From positions 372,001-436,000 of the forward strand of contig JAESUZ010005172.1 of NCBI GenBank assembly GCA_017311185.1: a stretch of DNA of 64,000 nucleotides. The letters run 5' to 3'. Below, piece after piece: positions 44,142-57,370 of this stretch (position 1 is its first letter; each line of letters starts with the position of its first letter). The notes beneath the pieces were generated by a model. That model ran no database searches. It saw nothing but the letters and a program-made list of their open reading frames with translations, and had not been told where the DNA came from. Origin of the DNA: Proteles cristata cristata (taxonomy: Eukaryota; Chordata; Mammalia; Carnivora; Hyaenidae). Both the position numbers and the translations under genes were made by a program.

Positions 44142-44760
44142 AACTCTGCAGCCCTATGATTGCATTATCCCAACCATTTGGTTAGTGTAATTGTATGTGC
44201 AAAGCTGACAAATGTAATTTCCCCAGACTTAACACTCACCCCATTTTCTCTCTGAGTTTCTTCATCTGATTAGCTAAAGTGACTCAAGCTTCCGAGAAAG
44301 CTTCGGGAAGCACCTGGACTGGCTTTTCCCTGACTAGGTGCTCCAGTGGCTCAGCTCTGCCTCATGGGCTTAGGGGTGAGACCACCCCCAAATCCGGAGG
44401 TGAGGCCCTCATCATGGGGCTGACTTAGGGGATGTGCGGAGTGTTTGGGGGAAACCTGGACATTTTGTGAGTACCTGTTTTCAAAAGGCCCAATGTGACC
44501 TTTGTGTTTCTAGGAGGTGCTCTCACATCTGCCAGGAGGAGAGCTGAGAGGCCAGCAGCCGCCCTTGTTCCAGCCCAGCGAAAACTGACAGTGCTGAACT
44601 TTGGGAAGACAATCTTGTTATTTTGTCTCCTCCATCCTTTGTTGGAAGGTTGGGGGCTGACTTGTTTACTGGACATGCAGGCAGGGACTTTTGTCTGGGG
44701 TGTTCTCCTGCTCTTTTCCATTTTTAGTGTTTATCTCTGGACACGGACACCTAAAGTAGC

Positions 44761-44763
<3 letters not shown>

Positions 44764-44805
<42 letters not shown>
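44764..44805 (+). repeat. (AGT)14 microsatellite
   Basis: Fourteen perfect AGT units, 42 bp. It produces a poly-Ser open frame on the plus strand that is not a gene. Confidence 0.97.
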
Positions 44806-44807
44806 TG

Positions 44808-44905
44808 GCTGAAAGAACATAGACTTTGGGGTCACATCTTGGCTCCTTTCCTTATCAGCTGTGGGGCTCATTCCTCTAGACTATCTTCTCATTCCACAGT
44901 GGTAA
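44808..44905 (+). mobile_element. MIR SINE fragment
   Basis: 'gaaagaacatagactttggggtcacatcttggctcctttccttatcagctgtggggc' resembles the MIR head, on the plus strand. Confidence 0.5.
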
Positions 44906-47424
44906 TGACCGCAGCTACCTGTGGCCAGAGTGAGGACTGGATGGATTGGTGTGTGAAACAGCCCAGCCCAGCCCAGGTCAGGCAGGCTCCTTGATTGCTC
45001 CTTCCCTTCCTTCCCCTTCCCAGCACATCCCTCCCTCCTTCTCCGGAGGCCCTCTCAGTCTGGTTAAGCTTCACCTCACAAGCCATGACCCAATGGTTCA
45101 CAGGACACCCCCTCCTTTTCCACCTGTGCTCTCCTCTTCTAGACTGGGGGTTCTTGGAGTGCTGGACTGGGTCGTGGTCTGCTCAGTATCTCTGAGCACA
45201 TAACTGGCACAGAGGAAGTGTGCAAGGGCTGTGGTTGGGTCTAGATGAAAGCCAGGTGAGGGAGGGACTCAGCATGGACTTGGGTGCCCATTCTCCCTGA
45301 TCATGAGGCTGAGTCCTGGCCAAGTGCCGCTTCAGGGGGCATGGTGGATGTTGTCCTGTGTTGGTAGGGCAGGGCCACCCTGCTCATCCTTCTTCTGATG
45401 AATCAGAGACACCCCTACCACACACTGCTAGGGGTGGGCGACAGGGTGGGACTGCAGCATCTGTCAGCAGGGGTAGGGGTCGGGAGCCTGCCTCAGCTTC
45501 TCCCCCCCTGCTTGCTCCCCAATGTGAGAGCTGGTTCCTGGGAAAACACTGCCTCTGTGTCTAGTTTTCTAAAGCCCTTCCAAGGAGCCATCTCGGCTGC
45601 TTGTGGATATATTTGCCTCAGTGTTCTCTTCTCTTGCAGTTGGGGTCATTCTGGCAGGGGGTCTGGAGACAGAATGCTGACCCACAGCCACCTGCCTGTC
45701 CTTCCTGCTCTGAGGTTGGGCTGGGCAGCAGAGGAAGCTCCAGCCTCTCAGGGAACCACTCACTTCTGATTTTAGTCAGAGGTTGCAGGTAGCATTGCCG
45801 CCTTCCAGCCACCACATGCTTTCATTAGTCTGAGTGGCCACTGGGCAGACCCTCATCAATGAGCCTTTTAGGGGCAGTGGGGATTATACGGCAATAAACT
45901 AGGGAGGCAGGCAGGGTGGATGGCTGCTCCTAAGTGCTCGCTGTAGGGGAGCGGGCTGCCAACATCTGAGATCTGAGAACTGAGCTGAAGCCTGAAGTGC
46001 CCCCGGGTCAATCAATACATGTTTCCAGAGTCCCTGCCATGTAATCAGTGCTAGTGGACAGACAGGCCGGGGGCTTGCCACCATGTTTGCTGAATGTGTT
46101 CTGAATTTATGATCGGGAGGCAGTGACTGACTAGGGGCCTGGGAGTTCTGGAGCTCAGTCCCTGGGGTGGGACAGTGGGGAGAGGCATTGAATGATCAAC
46201 AGAAGGCCGCCTCCCTCACGTTAGCCCGTTTCATGAATGATGGTGCGGCAGAGTTAGGAAACAGAGAGAGGTGGCAGGTTCCCTTTCATGCGGGAAAATG
46301 AAAAGGTGTTTTGAGGTTTTAGTTAAAGGTGAAGGGAAGAGAGGGGAGAGATGAAGGGAAAAGCCCAGGTCTGGCCCCTGGGTTAGATCAGGCAGGAATC
46401 GGGGACAGAGAGAGCTCTACCTGGGGTGGATCTTCAGGGCAGAGAAAGGATGAGATGTCTTTGCTTCAAAGATGAAGCAAAGCTGATGTTTATGTAATAA
46501 GTTGAGAGTCAGTGAAGTTAGTGTGAAGGTATAAGCCTCTAATTCTTTTTTTGTACTTTGTACTCAACAAGGATTTCATATTATAAGTAGAAATTTTAAA
46601 TATTTTTCATTAACTATTGTTATTTTAATAAAGTGACCTTTTATAGAAAAAAGAGTGTGGCAGACAGGCCTGTACACCTGCTTCTCCAGGTTACTCACGC
46701 TACTCCCATACCCAGGCACCTACACCACGGCCACCCTGGGGGAACCCCTTGACCTGCTGGTGTCCGGACAGGGGCTTCTCAGCTCTGGGTTGAGGCTCAT
46801 AGGTCTGATAACTGCCAAGGAACATCATGCCAGGTTTGGAGATTGAGTCTAAGAGACTTCCTCCGTACAAAGAGTAGCTGAGAAGTCCCACCATGGTTTA
46901 GGGCCAGAGGCGGAAGAGGCCTGGGTTCGAATCAGTATGAGTCTTCATGAGAAGTCTTACAGCCCAGAAGATGCTGAATCAAACAGCTTTGGAGGGGAGC
47001 CATGCTTTGGGGAAATGTGTTGAACCTGAAGTTTTCAGGCCTTTACTCATAATGGGCTAGCCTGTCTTTGTGCAACAAATAACGTTGGCTTTGGGCCCAG
47101 CCTTCTTTATGAGGGGAAGAAATCTGATGTAGGGTTTGCTTTGTTCAGTGAATGGGGAGTGCTTTCAAGGGAGGAGAGGACACCAGCTTGGTTCTCCTGG
47201 GTTGGTGCCTGGGTTGGTGCTCCAGTTACCCCTTTGCACAACTTCCAGATGCTCCAATAGGTGAGGCAATAAGAGACCCAAACAGCACCCTCTTGGAGCC
47301 CACAGCCAGGGTTTAGGTTCTATTCCTTTTAAAGCTTGACTATTTTATTCTTTAAACACCACTCCCCACTGCAATCACTGCATCGTATCTCTCTTCTGCC
47401 TTTTGCAACAAAAAATTTACTTCA

Positions 47425-47855
<431 letters not shown>

Positions 47856-50468
47856 TCAAGAGGAGTGTGTGTAAGGAACAGCCTGGGTTGGTCATTTCTC
47901 AGGATTCAGCATCTGGTGAATGTGTGCCAATACCTGGCTTATTACTATGGTTTTTCTCCGCCTTACCTAATCTCAGAGCAGTTGTGAGAGGCGAGCAGTC
48001 CACAGCTCCCCCTACGTCTCCAGCATGAGTATTTCCCTTTCTAAGGGATTGTTCCATATGTTAATCCAGTTTAGAGTCTGGGGCTTGGGTCTAGGACTCC
48101 CTGAAACTCTGAGGAGAAGTCTTTCACTTTTGGGGCATGGAGAGTTGGGCAGAAATGAGTGGGCTTGACAGTCAGTGGGTACTCCCTGGTAAAGCTGAAG
48201 TCACTATTAAAATACTAAAATGCTTCTGTACCAACTGATGAAAACCCATTGTCCCCCAAGTGTCCCATGCTTGTTGCCTCAGGTAGCCTGGCTCCTGCCC
48301 TGGTACCCTATTTTTTCACATTATCCAGCAACCAAAAGTTTAACCCAGTCAGGGGACCTCAAGGATCTGACGTCTCATCCAGCATCAGTCTCCTTTGGGG
48401 TTGGTCTGTGCAGTGCCTGACCCGTTTTTAAATATTAAATAATTTGACTATGATTCCTTGGAGTTTGTAACCAATACAGAGTGGGCTGTAAGTATTAACA
48501 GGAAACCCATCAAGGTTTCTTCACAGAGAAGGTAGCATTTAAGCTGGTTTCGAAAGAAGGCGAGGACTTGGGGATGTGGATGAGGGGCTGGGGACAGTGA
48601 GGAGAGGGCATCTGTGGCAGAGGAAGTAGAGTGAGGGATGTCTCAGAGCAGGGCAGAGCCCCTGTGGCTCACGTGTGAGGGGTGTGGAAGGACACAAAGA
48701 CAGTGAGAGGCACGTGTGAATCACACACCCCCATCAGGCTTCTCCATGAGCCTTGGCAAGGTCATAGTTGCCTCAGATTTCCCCAGGGGACACGGTCTGT
48801 GGATGAGCTCCCAGCTCAAGCATGTGTAAGTGGGACACAGCCAGGCCTAGATTCTCAGGTGGCCAACAGGGGTCTTAACACTGTCATCCTTTTCTGTTTA
48901 CAGCAGTTGCCAGCATTAGAGAGATGCAGCTCGCAGGCAGTAAGAGACCAGGTGCATAGAGCCACTTGGGGATGGTGACTGGAAAGGATGAAGTTCCCAG
49001 GTGGAACAGCAGTGGATAAGGGCCCCACAGCCCACCATCTCCTGGGTCACCATCTCCTCTCTGGGTCACCATCTCTGAATCTGTCATCCACAGGCCGAGG
49101 AGCTGAGTACGATGGGGATGGCTTCCAGGAGGCTGTGGGTGCCTGAGCAGGTAAATTACATGTGTGCACCCACTGAGTGTGGGAGACAGGGACAAAATCC
49201 CTGTTTTGCCCTAACAGGGTCCTTCCAGGGAGGCTGCATGGCCCCCGTCCCCTCTCTACTCTCCCTCCTCTCTCTCTGCCGTCCTTCCTCATTACTGAGA
49301 GGTTAGGGCTGCAGGGTTCTCAACCAGCCACGGGGCCTCTTAGCATGGAAGGCATGATGCACACTGGGGATGGAATGGTTTCTAAATAGAAGAGTTTCTA
49401 AAGTGCTCTGCAAGGCAACGGCAGTGGCAGCTGCTGTTTAAAAGAGTTTGATTGACACCGGGAATTGCACATATTTTGAGTCAGAAACACTCCTAACAAT
49501 CAGGGAAGACTCAATCAGATGTCGAATCAGATGTAAACATGCAATGCAGCCTCTGTCCACCCAAAAGGCCACAGTGCCAGCCCTTCCCCAAATGCTCCAG
49601 ACCCCTGAGGCTGCAGGGAAGGGACAGGGGGAACAAAGGTGGTTCATGCTGAGGTGTGGGGAGGGCAGCGGTGAAGCAGAGGCAGTTTGGGAATGGGGTT
49701 AGGGGATGGTGGGTATTGGGGCAGGGAGGGGACAGCAGAACCAATCTGGGACTTTCTTTTCTGTGGGGGTCATTTGCCAAGAGGCCAGATGGCCATCGGG
49801 GCAACTCAGATCCAGGATTCTCTGGTTGGATGGTACCTGGTTATGTGTCTTTAGCTGAACTTCCTGTGAGGAAAAGATTGTTTCTGGCTCTGCTCCCCAC
49901 TTCCTGCTGAAGATGTGTGAGACCTTCTCAAGGCTCTCAGTCTTTCTGGTGCAACCAGTCTTTCCTGTTGTGTTTCCACAAAAGCACAGATACTTAGTCA
50001 CTCTCCAGAGTCAGCTGTGGCCTCAGGTCTGGAGTTCTAGCATATACCATATGGACTGCTTTGGGAGTGAGGGGAAGTTCCATGCATCAGGTGGACTACT
50101 CTGGGTCTATGGGAAGGTAAGGTCCATGCCACATGACTGCCAGGATTATGGGGGCCAGGCGGTTCTATCAAACATATAGGTATTCCACTGCCCTTATCCC
50201 AACCTTAGCTCTGTATGGAGACAGAAATTCAAGCCTCCATGGCTAGAAGAGCTTAGCCCTCCTTCTTCATGGGCAGCCCGGTCAAGGAGAAGGGCAAAGC
50301 CAGCTCTTTGGGGCTCCTCCAGCTCCATCACTGATCTGTGCTATTTAACAACGTGACAGCTGAGCTCTTTCTAGCCTTAGCATGGATTTCTCTTCCCTCA
50401 ATAGTTCACACCTGCTCAGCTCTTCCAGTTTCTCCAAAGATGATATTTTTGATTGCAGGGGTTATTGT

Positions 50469-50470
<2 letters not shown>

Positions 50471-50513
<43 letters not shown>
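50471..50513 (+). repeat. (TC)n tract
   Basis: CT-repeat with two TTTC interruptions. Confidence 0.95.
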
Positions 50514-52344
50514 TTCCCAGCTGGTGGGGTTTGGAGCTTGTCGATACAACAGACTTGGCTAGAGATCTTGATTGGAGCCTGTCTTTGCCTAGAGAATGAA
50601 CCCCTTGACTTTGTCTTGCTCAGCTTTACAGAGAGGCCTGTTGAAAATTGGCCCTGGGGGATCTTGGGAGGTGGCCTCTGGGGCAGTGGGCCAGATTTAG
50701 AGAGGATGGCCTTGAAATTGGGTGTCTGTCTCCCAGACTCCCTGGGCAGATCTTTGCATAGGAAATGCTGAAGCTGCTCATGTAGAGCTCAGAAAACGCG
50801 CAGCCTCATTCAGACAACAGACTGTTAATGGACAGTGAATATAGTGCCTTATTTGCCACCCTGCCAGCCTTAGGGATTGACAAACCTAATTAAGTTCACT
50901 TAATGATTTTAAGTAGCTGACAAAAAGGTGTGCGTCTGAATGTGGACTGAGGGAATAGCAATGCTTTAGAGAGAGAGCAAGAAAGAATGGCCGGCTTGGG
51001 TAAAAAGCATTTATTTAACGGATGGGCACCGCGTCTCAGATTCCTCTGGACTATTTAATGGGCTTGGAAGAGGGGGAGCATTCTGCATCCCTTTTCGCAG
51101 CTGGGGCTTGTCTGGGCCCTGGCTGCTTAGGAGAGAGCTGGCAGATACTGCTGAGGAAAAATGCTTTCTCCAATTTCTCACTGCGCACTTGATTTGCTCG
51201 GCAAAAGTCTTCTAAAATGGACTGTCACAAAGCTCGGGTCGCGGTACGCATTTCTATTAGAATAATGTATGTGATGAAAAAGCCCTGCCGCATCCATCCT
51301 ATTATCTGCATAATTGACTTCAGTTACCAGGTGAAGAGGAGGGGCCGATGGCCAGCTTTGGGTTTCTGGGACCAGCCTGGCTGGGATCAACATGGCCAGG
51401 GCTAGACATGTGTGCCCTGCCTGGCTCTAGAAGTCTTTGGCTCTGGTACAGTAAAGTGGGCCTGGGCATTAAAGGCCAGACTCAATAGTTGGGAGCACCC
51501 TCTCTTCCTGCTCAGCCCCAACTCTCAGAAGTAATTTACCATCTTCTGATTTGCCTCTGGGCATAATGACACCAAGAACAGTGAGGAAAAGTCTATACAG
51601 AGTGATTCCAAGCTTGCCAAGGGCCATAGAGATCTTTCACAACGAATTGGCTTCTGTGAGGGAGCCCTTTGTGGTAGAATAGGGGAGAAAATGAGGTTTC
51701 AGCCAAGCTGAGCAAGCACGGAGAATCACTCACACTCTTCAACAATCTCAGTCCCAGGCTTCTAGGCACTGGCTGTCTATGACTAAGTTCTGGTTCCCAC
51801 ATTCGCCCTGGCATGCCACCAATCTGAAAGGCCTCCTGCCACAAGGGTGTTCCACCAGACTTCAGGACGGGGAGAAACCCTTCTCTGACAAGTTCATTTT
51901 GATCTCTCATTTTCTCTTTCTGGGTCATGTATATTAAGCTCTGTCTGGGCCCCAAGAGCAACCGGGCGCCTAAAGGGCTGTCCAGAGCTAGAAGAAACCT
52001 GCACCCAGTCTTCTTGAGAGACTGGGAAGTCCACTCCACCTTTCTCAGGACAGAGACATTTCTAACACTGGCCTCTTCCTCTTCTCTTTGCTGCTGTGTC
52101 AGCTTATGGTTTTGAGAGCTGAGGTAATGCCAGAGATGGGGTGCCCTACGTGGTGAGAAGACACAGGAAGAGGGTGGTTGCTGGTTTCTTTCTATCCTGA
52201 CAGAAATATCTTTTTGAGGCTGAATTATCAGCTTTCTCTGCTTGGTGAGGGCTAAGTTTCAAAAGGTAGAGTGGAGTGAAGTCTGGGCTACATACTTAGT
52301 AGGACTCTTGGCAAGTCACTGAAATTTGTTAGGCACTGTCTTTT

Positions 52345-52512
52345 CATTTTATTTTAAGAAGTTTATTTATTAATTTATTTTGAGAGAGAGAATTCTAAGC
52401 AGGCTCTGAACTGTTAGCACATAGCCCAACATGAGGCTGGATCCCACAAAATGTGAGATCATGACCTGAGCCGAGATAGAGTTGTACTTAACCAACTAAA
52501 CCACCCAGGCAC
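52345..52512 (-). mobile_element. Feline SINE, diverged
   Basis: 'agtttatttattaatttattttgagagagag' tail side and 'cttaaccaactaaaccacccaggcaccc' head, reversed. Possible duplication GGCACTGTCTT/GGCACCATCTT on its flanks. Part of the CT-rich body is deleted. Confidence 0.88.
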
Positions 52513-52679
52513 CCTGGCACCATCTTGGCTTTAAAAAAAAAAAATCTATGTAGTGTGAGTATTTTCACAGTGGAAGCTTTTCTTTAGCATGGGAGATTCT
52601 AATTCATTGGTCCTCTTATATACTTATTTTTAGAAATCTGTGCTTCCTTAGGTAGTGTTATAAATTCCATATCTCCCCC

Positions 52680-52805
52680 TCTGGCTTTGAGCAAAGATTA
52701 TTTGAGCACCTATTATGAGTTTAGGCACTGTGTCTACAGCTGGGAATACAGAGATGCACAAGACATTGACCTTGACCTTGAGGAATTCAGATGATTTGTG
52801 ATTCA
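52680..52805 (+). mobile_element. Old mammalian interspersed repeat, family not resolved
   Basis: 'tgagcacctattatgagtttaggcactgtgtctacagctgggaatacagagatg..ttgaccttgaggaattc' is a familiar ancient-repeat motif (L2/L3/MIR age). A related stretch lies at 58975-59100, and a truncated one at 22495-22560. I do not assign a family name. Confidence 0.45.
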
Positions 52806-54729
52806 TATTATTCAGTAACTAGGAGATTTCTAAACACCTTTTTAGTTCTGCCCCCATAGAGCTAGAATGTACAACCTGGGGAAACATTGTATCTGAGTAA
52901 TGAGAGAGAACTCAAGAAAGATTTTGAAGAACTGAATGCCTAGAATAGTGGTAGGGCTTTGGACAGAAGAATCACATAGGAGGGACATATTGAAGGTGTG
53001 GGCAGAATGCCAATCAGGCAGCTGGAAACCTGGGGATGGGACTCAGGTGAGATAAAGACTATGTGTCACCTACACAGAGGTGAGACTGGAAGTGGTGAAT
53101 GCCAGTGAGGTCCTAGAGAGAAGCAATGTATAGACCTGGATCCTGCTTTACTTCAAATATCAGCAGCCCAGTTATCCCCTAAATTCCAAACTTTGTGCTT
53201 GGGTAGAGAAGGGCAGAGAACATAGGTTTATGTTTTCAGAGGCACTAAGAGTTATGAAAAACATGTGCATCTGTTGACTTGTAAATTGAGCTGTGGATAT
53301 TACTAAGAAAATCTTGAGCCAATCCAAAGGGGTCCTAAAGGGGTTCACTTATTGCCATTTTGAGCGACTACTTCTTAAAACCAGACTCACAGGCAGGATC
53401 TGTCTCACTGCTTTGGACTCTTGATTATGGAAACTTAGCAATCAAAAGCAACAACTTGTCCCAAGCGTCACAGTAAATCAGTGTTAGAAATAGGATTTAA
53501 AGCTCAGAATTGCTAATCTACTCTTTGCTCCAGTGATCTGGGATATTTTCTGAGAAAGAAACAGGGCCAGATCCTTTCAGAGTTATGAATGTTTGATTTG
53601 TATATATCTATGCCTGGCTGCACATTGCATTGCTGAGCCACCAGCCACATTTCTTCCACTCTTCTCAGAAGGCCAGCCCAAGGCTGTCCTGGGCTAATCG
53701 TGTCATTTGGAAGGTGGCAGCAGACTAGGCCTCTTCTCTGCCCGCCTTTCTTCCCCCTTTCTGAGCCCTACTTCCAGTCTCAGAGCATTTCACATTTGGT
53801 CCCTCATAGAGCCTTCAATAGTCTCCTTACTCTGGTTTCCCATTCTCCAGCCGATCTCTGTGCTCAATAGCTATTACCCACAGTGCAGAGTCCAAAATAT
53901 GTGGCCTAATATCCATGCTTACCTTCTCCCAAGGAGATTGCTCAGAATTCTCTGATACGACCTAGTTGGCTGTTCTTGCACCCACTTAAAACATTCTTGC
54001 TTATAAGCCTCCACTCATCCTGATGGCCTTCTTTGGAATACTCTTTTTCCTTTCCCACCTCAGGAAGATCTAAATTTTCCTCAGGGCCCACCATCTTATG
54101 AGAATTTGTGTTCTCCATTTTTCTCCCCTGACATAGCGGTCACTGTGCCATCCGAACACAGGCCACGCTGTCAGACTCTGCATAATACTTCATGTGTTGC
54201 TGTTTGCCTCTCAGTGCATATTCTCTGTGTCTCCCTCTGTCTCCTAGCATGCAGAGATTGGCAAGAGGTTGGGTCATACACCCCTTTCCATCCTCTGTGC
54301 TTGATGGGGGTTTAAAATGTGTTTGCTGACGATGTGACAATGACACTTCCCTGTGAGAGGACAATTCCCTGTCTTGCCCACAAGACATCTGAATCTGACA
54401 TTTTGTGTCAGTGACTTCCAAATGTGGTCAAATATTAAAATTCCTTTCAGAAAGGAGAAATTCAGTGAGAGAAATCCTGGGATGATTTCTGCCAAAAAGT
54501 AAGGTTTTGCTACATCATAAAATTTTGGGAATGAAACATTTATGCTTTAGAATAAGATCCCGGAATTGATTTCAGCCTTGAATTATGAAGGTTCTAGGGG
54601 AAGACTAATCAATGGTCAGAGTAGCTAAATAAGGAATCGGTATTCTCAAGTGACACTCTGATAGATACCCAGCGACAGGGGCTGTATTCCTTGGCTTATT
54701 TGATGATACATCATCCCCCCCCCCCACCC

Positions 54730-55090
54730 CCAATCAAATTCATTTTCCCTTCTTCTGGGCACACAGCAAGACCACATTCCTCAGCATTCCATGCACTTAA
54801 TATAACCTTGTGACTGAGTTCTAGCCAATGGAAAGTGAGCTGAAGTAATAACTCACAAAATTCTTCCTATTCCCAAGCCCTTTCTCCATTGGTTGTCTTA
54901 ATGCAAGGGATTCCAAACCTGGAGAAAAGATTGAGCCAAAGGGAGAAGCAGGCTAGGCCCCTGAATAATCAGATGGAAAGCCACTCTCCAGCTAATACAC
55001 TAATTTTGGATTTCACATGAGCAAGAAATAATTTTTTTTGTACATCTCTGAGGATTGGAGGTTTAATGTTACTTTGGGTGGTGTTACCTA
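54730..55090 (+). mobile_element. Possible LTR remnant
   Basis: 'ccttgtgactgagttctagccaatggaaagtgagctgaagtaat' and later 'gggtggtgttacctaactaaca' recall MaLR/ERVL LTR blocks. Weak match; no retroviral genes. Confidence 0.35.
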
Positions 55091-57189
55091 ACTAACATAT
55101 TGTATATAACAAACCTATTTGCTTGGGTGTTCTCCGTGTACCTGACATGGTTGGGTTGATGACTAACTCACTCCTCTGAGTAGGATGATGGGTAAAGTTA
55201 GCCCTGGTCTGGCTGGAGGACTCAGAAGTACTCTTCTGTCACAACTACAGCCATCCCCTAGTGCACACTCCACTCCAGGACTAGGGAAATGCCTGAGTAA
55301 GGCAAGGTGGATTTAAGGAGTATGGTCTAGTGCTCTGGGATGCTAGGTTCCTCATCTCTCTGGGGAAGGTAAGGAGAGCAAAGTCAAGTTGTCCATGAAG
55401 AACTCTGAGCTTCCTGGGTTTACTCAGTGCTATGTACCCTGCTTCACCTAAATTTACTCTGGAGTCTACCATTTTCTCCCAGTGCAGAGAACTGACTCAG
55501 GCTGATGTGAATAAGCATGCTGAGATCCCCAGCCTCTGTAGCTTCAGCTGGTTGGGGGCAGAAAACATCATGTTTTTTCTTTACCCACGATGAAGAGGGC
55601 CCTAGAAGTGCTGGGTTTTGCCTGTATTCACGGACTTAGGGCAGTCGGACTCACTCAGGAGGGGGAGGTATCACCTAAGAAAGCAGAGCCTTGAGATCTT
55701 TCCCTTCCCTCTGCCCTCACCTCTGACTTTGAAGCCTATTGGGCCACTCCTGAGTGAGTGTCTGATGTGTATCTGTTGATAGTAAATGAATGAACAAATT
55801 CCAAGGTGACAGTCATTGCTCTTTGCTTCTGTCAGCATGGGCATATCTGGCAGAGGGAGAACCCCAAACTGGCTACCAGAGAGGAGCCTGTTTGGAAGTG
55901 AGGAGCCCCAACAGCTGTGGCTTTATTGAGCCTCATGTTGTTCTCTCTGTCTGTACTTCCCTTCTCTCTGGCTCTTACTTCCCTGTGATCCAAAATCTTG
56001 TTTTCCTACCAGGCTCTCCCTATAGATGACATTCCTAGAGGGCTGAAATACATTACATGTCCAGGTAGGCTCATCACCTAGTACCAAGTAGGGCAGTAAG
56101 TGTTGGCTGGATAAATACATAATATCTGGATGACTTTGGAGGTTAATACCATTTTACACCGAAGCATCCACAGGTGTTCTCTGGTGGACTGAAAGGAGAT
56201 GGAAGAAACTCTAAGGAAGAGCCTCTATGTTTAATTACCCATAAGACTATGATTTAACTCCTCTGTGCCTCTGTCTTCTCCACCTGAAAACAGGGGATGA
56301 CATCTGCCCCACCTACCCAGAGGTTTGGGATAGAGTGGGCACCTTGAGTTGTGAAGGGGTAAAGCACTCTGGGGGGCAGGTTCATGGGTGCTGTGAATAC
56401 AAAGAACATGGGGCACAGTGTAGAGTAGTCCAGAGGCTGCTGTGACCATGGGTAGAGCCTGTCTAGCAGAGGGGTAGCAGACACTGGTGTGTGGGGTTTG
56501 CAGGGGTGACATCCACTTCTTTCATATGGAAACTTCCTCAGAAGGGAAGGCAGGCAGAAAGTGAAGAACCCAGGGCCTGATCTTTCACTGACTCTTCCTA
56601 GGGACCATGCAGGCATTATATGACCTAGAATTTCTGTGTCAGTCCTTTTGGAAGTGAACTTTATTCTCTACTGGAGGCTGGCTTGTTAAATGTATAACTA
56701 AATGTATTTTATTTTTATGCTTTTGTTAGACATGGTACATTAATACATTTGCAGATGAAAAATGCCTATTAGGACTTATGCTCTAGCTCTGAAGTAGAAA
56801 TAGTCAAAGGCATTATAGAGTGATGACTTAAAAACCCATGTGGGGAAGGGGCCATTATGTTCTAGAATAAAAAGAAGAGAATCCCCCTGTGCTGGTGATG
56901 CTGCCCAGGCTGGAGGGGTGAGAGAAGGCAGGCAGGCAAGGGCTGGGTGGGAAATGGTCTTCAGCAGGAGCTCGGCTGGAGAATTAAGATGATGGATTTC
57001 AGTGGTAGATAATGCAAAGGAAAGTAAATGAACTAAATCAAAATAAACAAGAGGTGTGGCCTAAAAAATCCAAAATAAAAATATTTTGTTAATAACAATG
57101 GCTATCATTTATCAAGTTTTCTATTACATGCCAAGCACTGTGTTTTCATTTCCTCAGGCTTGTACACAGAAGTAGACTAGCCTAAGGGC

Positions 57190-57370
57190 TAAGAGAAAAT
57201 TATTTAACCTCTTTAGACCTCATATTACTCTTATAAAAAGGGGGATTAATTATGGTATCTATCTCAAGGGATGTTTTAAGGATGGAATGAGATAATGCAT
57301 GTAAAGTACTTGTTACAGTGACTGGCATGCAGTAAAGTACTCAACAAATGCTAGTTCCAGTCATTATCAT
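57190..57370 (+). mobile_element. MIR SINE
   Basis: 'tatttaacctctttagacctcatattactcttataaaaagggggattaattatggtatctatctcaaggg' and 'gagataatgcatgtaaagtacttgttacagtgactggcatgcagtaaagtactcaacaaatg' match MIR core and 3' end. Confidence 0.75.

Noticed and set aside
44761..44994. Open frame starting with a poly-serine run
   Set aside because: It is a translation of the (AGT)14 microsatellite and following MIR; no gene features.
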